DNA from: an uncultured Aquimarina sp.
GTDB lineage: Bacteria > Bacteroidota > Bacteroidia > Flavobacteriales > Flavobacteriaceae
Direction: 5' to 3'
Length of the DNA: 64,000 bases
Assembly: GCA_947498785.1 (NCBI GenBank)
Contig: CANMLS010000001.1
Span: 62,001 to 126,000 of the forward strand
Under the pieces are notes generated by a model. The model searched no databases, had not been told where the DNA came from, and saw only the letters and a program-made list of their open reading frames with translations. Positions 60,174 through 64,000 of this stretch are shown piece after piece. The translations under genes and the position numbers were made by a program. Positions within the stretch are counted from its first letter, which is position 1, and each line of letters begins with the position of its first letter.

Positions 60174-61091
60174 ATGAAGTTAAAGTTAATTTTTGTTACT
60201 GCAATAGTTTTCTGTTCGGTAATACATGCACAACAGGAACCACAATATTCTCAATACATGTATAATATGAGTACGGTTAATCCAGCATATGTTAAGGCTC
60301 AGAGCGGTTTAATTTCTACTGGACTTTTGTATAGAAGACAATGGACAGGTATTGAAGGAGCTCCACAAACGGCTAATGTATTTGGTAATATCCCGATGAA
60401 TGAAAAGGTAGAGCTAAGTGTTAACTACGTAAATGATAGGATCGGAGATGCTATTCCCGTGAATAATGATTATATAAATGTAGATTTTGCATATATCACC
60501 AGGATTTCTGATCAAACAAGGTTGTCTTATGGGCTAAAAGCTGGGGTTAATAATTTTAAAATAGACCCATCTGGTTCTGATGTAGCTTCAGACCCTGCAT
60601 TTGCTGATAATACATCTACTACACAATTAAATATAGGTGCAGGTCTATATTTGTTTACCAGTAATTTTTATGCAGGTATCTCTTCTCCAAACTTACTTCC
60701 TAGTGATATTGATATTGATGGTGTCGGAGTTGCACAGACAAAAACGCATATCTATGGTGTTGCTGGTTATGTTTTTGATTTTGTGGATGAGGTTAAGTTA
60801 AAACCTTCTATGGTTATTAAGCAGGTTTTGGATTCTCCTATGACTTTTGATCTTTCGTTAAACTCATTAATTTATAATGCGTTTGAATTGGGTGTCTCTT
60901 ATAGATACACAGATTCATTTATAGCTTTAGCTGGATTTAATATCACACAAAACCTTAAGATAGGATATTCATATGATTTTAGTGTGAGTGACTTAAGTGG
61001 TTACAACAATGGAAGCCATGAAATAGTAATGCTATTTAATTTTGATTTACTGAAATTTAGTAATAAATATTCCTCTCCAAGATTTTTTTAA
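60174..61091 (+). CDS. PorP/SprF family type IX secretion membrane protein
   Basis: 305 residues. Signal peptide 1-19 (ending IHAQ), then the family opening QEPQYSQYMYNMSTVNPAYV (about 21-40) and RRQWTGIEGAPQTANVFGNI (about 54-73). The body is a beta-barrel/porin-like outer membrane protein; the end is KYSSPRFF with terminal aromatic residues. SprF-type proteins are specific partners for secretion or surface attachment of type B-CTD proteins such as SprB; the CHU_C protein directly upstream is the likely client. The next gene (OmpA/TPR) begins at the very next base after the stop, so the three are an operon. Confidence 0.93.
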   Translation: MKLKLIFVTAIVFCSVIHAQQEPQYSQYMYNMSTVNPAYVKAQSGLISTGLLYRRQWTGIEGAPQTANVFGNIPMNEKVELSVNYVNDRIGDAIPVNNDYINVDFAYITRISDQTRLSYGLKAGVNNFKIDPSGSDVASDPAFADNTSTTQLNIGAGLYLFTSNFYAGISSPNLLPSDIDIDGVGVAQTKTHIYGVAGYVFDFVDEVKLKPSMVIKQVLDSPMTFDLSLNSLIYNAFELGVSYRYTDSFIALAGFNITQNLKIGYSYDFSVSDLSGYNNGSHEIVMLFNFDLLKFSNKYSSPRFF

Positions 61092-63182
61092 ATGATTATA
61101 AAGACTAAAATATTACTATTAATAACGATATTGATTACTCAGTTTGCATTTTCTCAGAAAAAAAGTAGAGCAGATCGTTTTTTTGAAAAAGGAGATTATA
61201 TAAATGCCGCAATACAGTATGAGAAAGAGTTAAATCAGGAAGGCTATACCAAAGATATTCTTAAAAATATAACAACATCATATTACAATACGTTTCAGTT
61301 TAGACAAGCATATAGATATCTTAAGGTTTTGACATCGGGTAAGTTTTATGATGATGATAAAACATATGATAATAGATATAATTTTATGATGTATCAAGTA
61401 CTTTCTGCTTTAGGAGAATATGAGAAATCAATAGAATATCTTTCGTTGTATAAGACGAATAATACTATAGGTAATTTTAGTACATCAGATGCAATTTCTA
61501 CCATAGAAGATTTTAAACTAAAAGATGATGATTATACTATAACGAGAGCATCTTTTAATTCTGAATCTTCAGAATTTGGAGCAATTAAACAAAATGATAC
61601 GATATATTTTACTAGTGATAGACAAGCTTATGGTCCATTGGATAAAGAGTATAAATGGACACATCGCCCTTTCTTGGATATCTTAAAAGTAAAAGTAGAT
61701 CAAGAAAACAATCCTATTTCAGAAATAGAAAAAATTTCAAAAGAAATAAACTCAAAGCTTCATGAAGGAAATTTTTGTTTTACAACAGATGGAAATACAA
61801 TGTATGTATCTAAAAGTAATTCAGAGAAAGGAAGAAAAAAATTTGATAGTATAAGAAATAATTCAGTACATCTTTATAAAGCTGTTAAAATAGGCGGGAA
61901 GTGGACTGCTCCAGAAAAATTAGATTTTAATGATGTAAATTATTCTATTGTGCATCCATCGTTAAATGCTGATAATAGTAAGTTGTATTTTAGTTCAAAC
62001 ATGCCAGGAGGATATGGAGATTTTGATATTTATGTGGTTGATGTTAATTTGGATGGTACTTATGGCACTCCGACAAATTTGGGACCATCGATAAATACAG
62101 AAAATAGAGAACAGTTTCCTTTTATTTCAAAGGATGGTAATTTGTTTTTTTCTTCCAATGGTCACTTAGGCCTTGGTATGATGGACATTTTTGTTTCAGA
62201 ACTTGGAGGTATTATTTCACCAATTAATTTGGGAGCTCCAATTAATTCTAGTTATGATGACTTTTCTATGGCGTATTATAATGATACCGATGGCTTTTTT
62301 GCTTCTAATAGAAATAAAGTAGGTGATGATATTTATAGTTTTTCTCAGATCGGAGATATTTTTCCAAAAGAGTATCGAGCACGTTTCGAAGTTAAAGATT
62401 ATGTAACAGATGATTATATAGCAAATGCAGATGCTATTTTATATAATAATGATAATGAAAAAGTTTATGAAAGTCAGTTAGATTCTATAGCCGCTTTTGA
62501 CCTCAAATTGTTCTCTGGAAGATATAACTTTAAAGCCTCAGCAGAAGGATATAAAACAAGAACCAAACCTTTGGTTGTAAAAGAAAAGGAAGAAGAAGTG
62601 TATGTAGTGTATTTGGATAGAGTAGGTAAGAAAGTTGATGTTACCACAGCCGAAGATAATTATAACGATAGTTCTCAAAACACTAATAGTTCAAATAATA
62701 ATGAGCGTACAACGATTAATGAAACTAGTACGGAGCGCAAAAAAGAAGAAATAACAAAAATACAACTTAGAGAAACTCTTTTGAGCGATAAAGATGGTCC
62801 ACCAGTAATAGAAAAAAATGGTAAACTATATTTTAAAATGCCTCCGATCTATTTTGATTATGATAAATGGAATATACGAGCAGACTCCAAAAAAGTGTTA
62901 GACAAACTGGCACTTAAATTAGAACGCTATAAAACAGTATATATAAAAATATGTTCCCATACAGATAGTAGAGGAACAGATTCATACAATCAGGTTTTAT
63001 CTACTAGACGAGCAGAGTCAACACGTAATTATCTTGCACTTGTGGGATATGTGAATGCAAGAAGAATGAAGTTTGTAGGATTTGGAGAATCTCAACCACT
63101 TATAGATTGTGATTCTAAAGTATGTACAGAGGATGATCATCAAATAAATCGAAGAAGCGAATTCGAGATTGTTAAGTTTTAG
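61092..63182 (+). CDS. OmpA family protein with TPR and PD40-like repeats
   Basis: 696 residues. Signal peptide 1-21 (ending FSQK). TPR-like region at about 22-140 (ADRFFEKGDYINAAIQYEKE), WD40-like PD40 beta-propeller at about 150-420 (TIYFTSDRQAYGP, LYFSSNMPGGYGDFDIYVVD, LFFSSNGHLGLGMMDIFVSE), a carboxypeptidase-like module at about 430-515 (ARFEVKDYVTDDYIANADAI), a low-complexity Asn/Ser linker (about 520-560) and a C-terminal OmpA domain at about 580-696 (IYFDYDKWNIRADSKKVLDK; CSHTDSRGTDSYNQVLSTRR). This is the usual third partner of the PorP/SprF and type B-CTD genes, linking the outer membrane complex to peptidoglycan. Confidence 0.92.
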   Translation: MIIKTKILLLITILITQFAFSQKKSRADRFFEKGDYINAAIQYEKELNQEGYTKDILKNITTSYYNTFQFRQAYRYLKVLTSGKFYDDDKTYDNRYNFMMYQVLSALGEYEKSIEYLSLYKTNNTIGNFSTSDAISTIEDFKLKDDDYTITRASFNSESSEFGAIKQNDTIYFTSDRQAYGPLDKEYKWTHRPFLDILKVKVDQENNPISEIEKISKEINSKLHEGNFCFTTDGNTMYVSKSNSEKGRKKFDSIRNNSVHLYKAVKIGGKWTAPEKLDFNDVNYSIVHPSLNADNSKLYFSSNMPGGYGDFDIYVVDVNLDGTYGTPTNLGPSINTENREQFPFISKDGNLFFSSNGHLGLGMMDIFVSELGGIISPINLGAPINSSYDDFSMAYYNDTDGFFASNRNKVGDDIYSFSQIGDIFPKEYRARFEVKDYVTDDYIANADAILYNNDNEKVYESQLDSIAAFDLKLFSGRYNFKASAEGYKTRTKPLVVKEKEEEVYVVYLDRVGKKVDVTTAEDNYNDSSQNTNSSNNNERTTINETSTERKKEEITKIQLRETLLSDKDGPPVIEKNGKLYFKMPPIYFDYDKWNIRADSKKVLDKLALKLERYKTVYIKICSHTDSRGTDSYNQVLSTRRAESTRNYLALVGYVNARRMKFVGFGESQPLIDCDSKVCTEDDHQINRRSEFEIVKF

Positions 63183-63198
63183 TATACATCTATAATCT

Positions 63199-63230
63199 TT
63201 TGCTTTCTAATAAATTAAATGGTACTTTTG
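63199..63230 (+). promoter_or_regulatory. Strong promoter of rpsA
   Basis: TTTG at 63199-63202, 20-base spacer, TACTTTTG at 63223-63230: near-ideal Bacteroidota promoter. It gives a leader of about 110 bases, unusual among the genes here. Confidence 0.75.
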
Positions 63231-63233
63231 CAC

Positions 63234-63265
63234 TCCTTTTTAGCGTATAAGAGGATTAAAAAGGA
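63234..63265 (+). promoter_or_regulatory. Hairpin at the 5' end of the rpsA leader
   Basis: TCCTTTTTA (63234-63242) and TAAAAAGGA (63257-63265) pair perfectly with a 14-base loop, at the expected transcript start. It may stabilise the mRNA or be a target for S1 autoregulation; this is inference. Confidence 0.35.
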
Positions 63266-63346
63266 TAAAATCTAATTTAAACTAATACTTCTGTATAATT
63301 TTCGCATTGATTCTCAATAATATACAGGATACAAATTTTATCTTCA

Positions 63347-64000
63347 ATGTCTGAAGAAACAAAAAACACAGACGTTCAGGAAGTAGAGAAGCCAGCAGTA
63401 GCTGAAACTCCGCAACAAGCAAACCCTGAGCAATTTCTAAAAGATTTTAACTGGCACAACTATGAAGAAGGGATAGATCCTATCGCTGATTCAAAACTTG
63501 AAGAGTTTGAAAAGTTAGTAGCAGAAAATTTTGTAGATACTCTAAATGATGAAGTAGTAGACGGAACTGTAATTAATATTACTGATCGTGACGCTATCAT
63601 CGATATTAATGCAAAAAGTGAAGGTGTTATTTCATTAAATGAATTTCGTTATAACCCAGATCTTAAAGTAGGTGATAAGGTAGAAGTGTTAATTGATGTG
63701 CGTGAAGACGCTACAGGTCAATTAATTTTATCTCACCGTAAGGCTCGTGTGATCAAAGCATGGGATAGAGTAAATGGTGCACATGATACAGGTGAAATCG
63801 TAAACGGTTTTGTAAAATGTAGAACCAAAGGAGGTATGATCGTTGATGTATTTGGTATTGAAGCTTTCTTACCAGGTTCTCAAATTGATGTGAAACCAAT
63901 CCGTGATTATGATGCATATGTTGGTAAAACAATGGAATTTAAAGTGGTTAAAATAAACCACGAATTCAAAAACGTTGTTGTATCGCACAAAGCGCTTATC
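63347..64000 (+). CDS. rpsA: 30S ribosomal protein S1, N-terminal part
   Basis: 218 codons to the right window edge, no stop. It opens MSEETKNTDVQEVEKPAVAE, an acidic start typical of Flavobacteriaceae S1, then successive S1 (OB-fold) RNA-binding domains: first at about 67-135 (GTVINITDRDAIIDINAKSE; GDKVEVLIDVRED), second at about 148-215 (GEIVNGFVKCRTKGGMIVDV; FGIEAFLPGSQIDVKPIRDY). S1 recruits mRNA to the ribosome, an important job in Bacteroidota where Shine-Dalgarno sequences are rare. Preceded by a strong promoter and a 110-base leader. The rest lies beyond the window. Confidence 0.96.
   Translation, partial: MSEETKNTDVQEVEKPAVAETPQQANPEQFLKDFNWHNYEEGIDPIADSKLEEFEKLVAENFVDTLNDEVVDGTVINITDRDAIIDINAKSEGVISLNEFRYNPDLKVGDKVEVLIDVREDATGQLILSHRKARVIKAWDRVNGAHDTGEIVNGFVKCRTKGGMIVDVFGIEAFLPGSQIDVKPIRDYDAYVGKTMEFKVVKINHEFKNVVVSHKALI

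Overview
This 64 kb window is a chromosomal segment of a marine-type Flavobacteriaceae bacterium (phylum Bacteroidota); the overall feel is Aquimarina-like, which is an impression and not a determination. The evidence is the low GC content, a SusC/SusD pair, the type IX secretion regulator PorX, a PorP/SprF protein beside a gliding-motility C-terminal-domain protein, the fused LpxC-FabZ, promoters of the Bacteroidota form TTTG-N19-23-TAnnTTTG, and several TTG starts. No tRNA, rRNA, CRISPR array, phage or intact insertion sequence was seen.

Layout. 0-8.7 kb: the start of uvrA (leftward), two unknown proteins, a TPR sensor histidine kinase, aroB, proline dehydrogenase, a VOC protein, a Qnr-like pentapeptide-repeat protein and a DUF2809 membrane protein. 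8.7-20.5 kb: a leftward susC-susD-FG-GAP/ASPIC lipoprotein operon, a chorismate-lyase-like gene and a PKD-domain lipoprotein, separated by long AT-rich spacers. 21-24.4 kb: a MocR/PdxR-type regulator divergent from an FMN-binding oxidase-like protein, followed by DUF1272 and GNAT genes. 24.4-28.3 kb (leftward): DUF4258, ald, tsaE, porX. 28.4-35.7 kb (rightward): HD hydrolase, lpxD, lpxC-fabZ, lpxA, efp, a second lpxD-like gene and sucD, forming a lipid A/housekeeping block. 35.8-39.1 kb (leftward): TauE/SafE, a flavin monooxygenase and a frameshifted second copy of the chorismate-lyase-like gene. 39.9-46.8 kb: M16 protease, fabG, vWA protein, SPFH protein. 47.1-48.6 kb: two leftward envelope genes. 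48.77-57.3 kb: the complete histidine operon hisG-D-C-B-H-(four-helix-bundle)-A-(DinB-like)-F-IE. 57.4-63.2 kb: a large secreted CHU_C protein, PorP/SprF and an OmpA/TPR protein. From 63.35 kb: rpsA, running off the right edge.

The most interesting part is the his operon. Upstream of hisG lies an 18-residue leader ORF with four consecutive His codons. A strong terminator follows it, and the end of the leader can pair with the 5' arm of that terminator, so this is a textbook attenuator in a flavobacterium. Most spacers inside the operon carry a different palindromic or repeated element, and the four-helix-bundle gene between hisH and hisA is flanked by perfect 13-bp inverted repeats, as if it were a small cassette. 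Other points worth a look are the two diverged chorismate-lyase-like genes (one broken by a +1 shift), an inverted repeat that looks like an operator between the MocR regulator and its neighbour, a tiny peptide ORF resembling a lanthipeptide leader downstream of paired direct repeats, and an intercistronic hairpin in the susCD operon.

Start sites were moved inward from the longest reading frame for porX, lpxD, sucD, hisG, hisC, the HD hydrolase, the MocR gene, the GNAT gene and the large CHU_C protein; reasons are given in each entry. All function calls come from reading the sequence without database searches.
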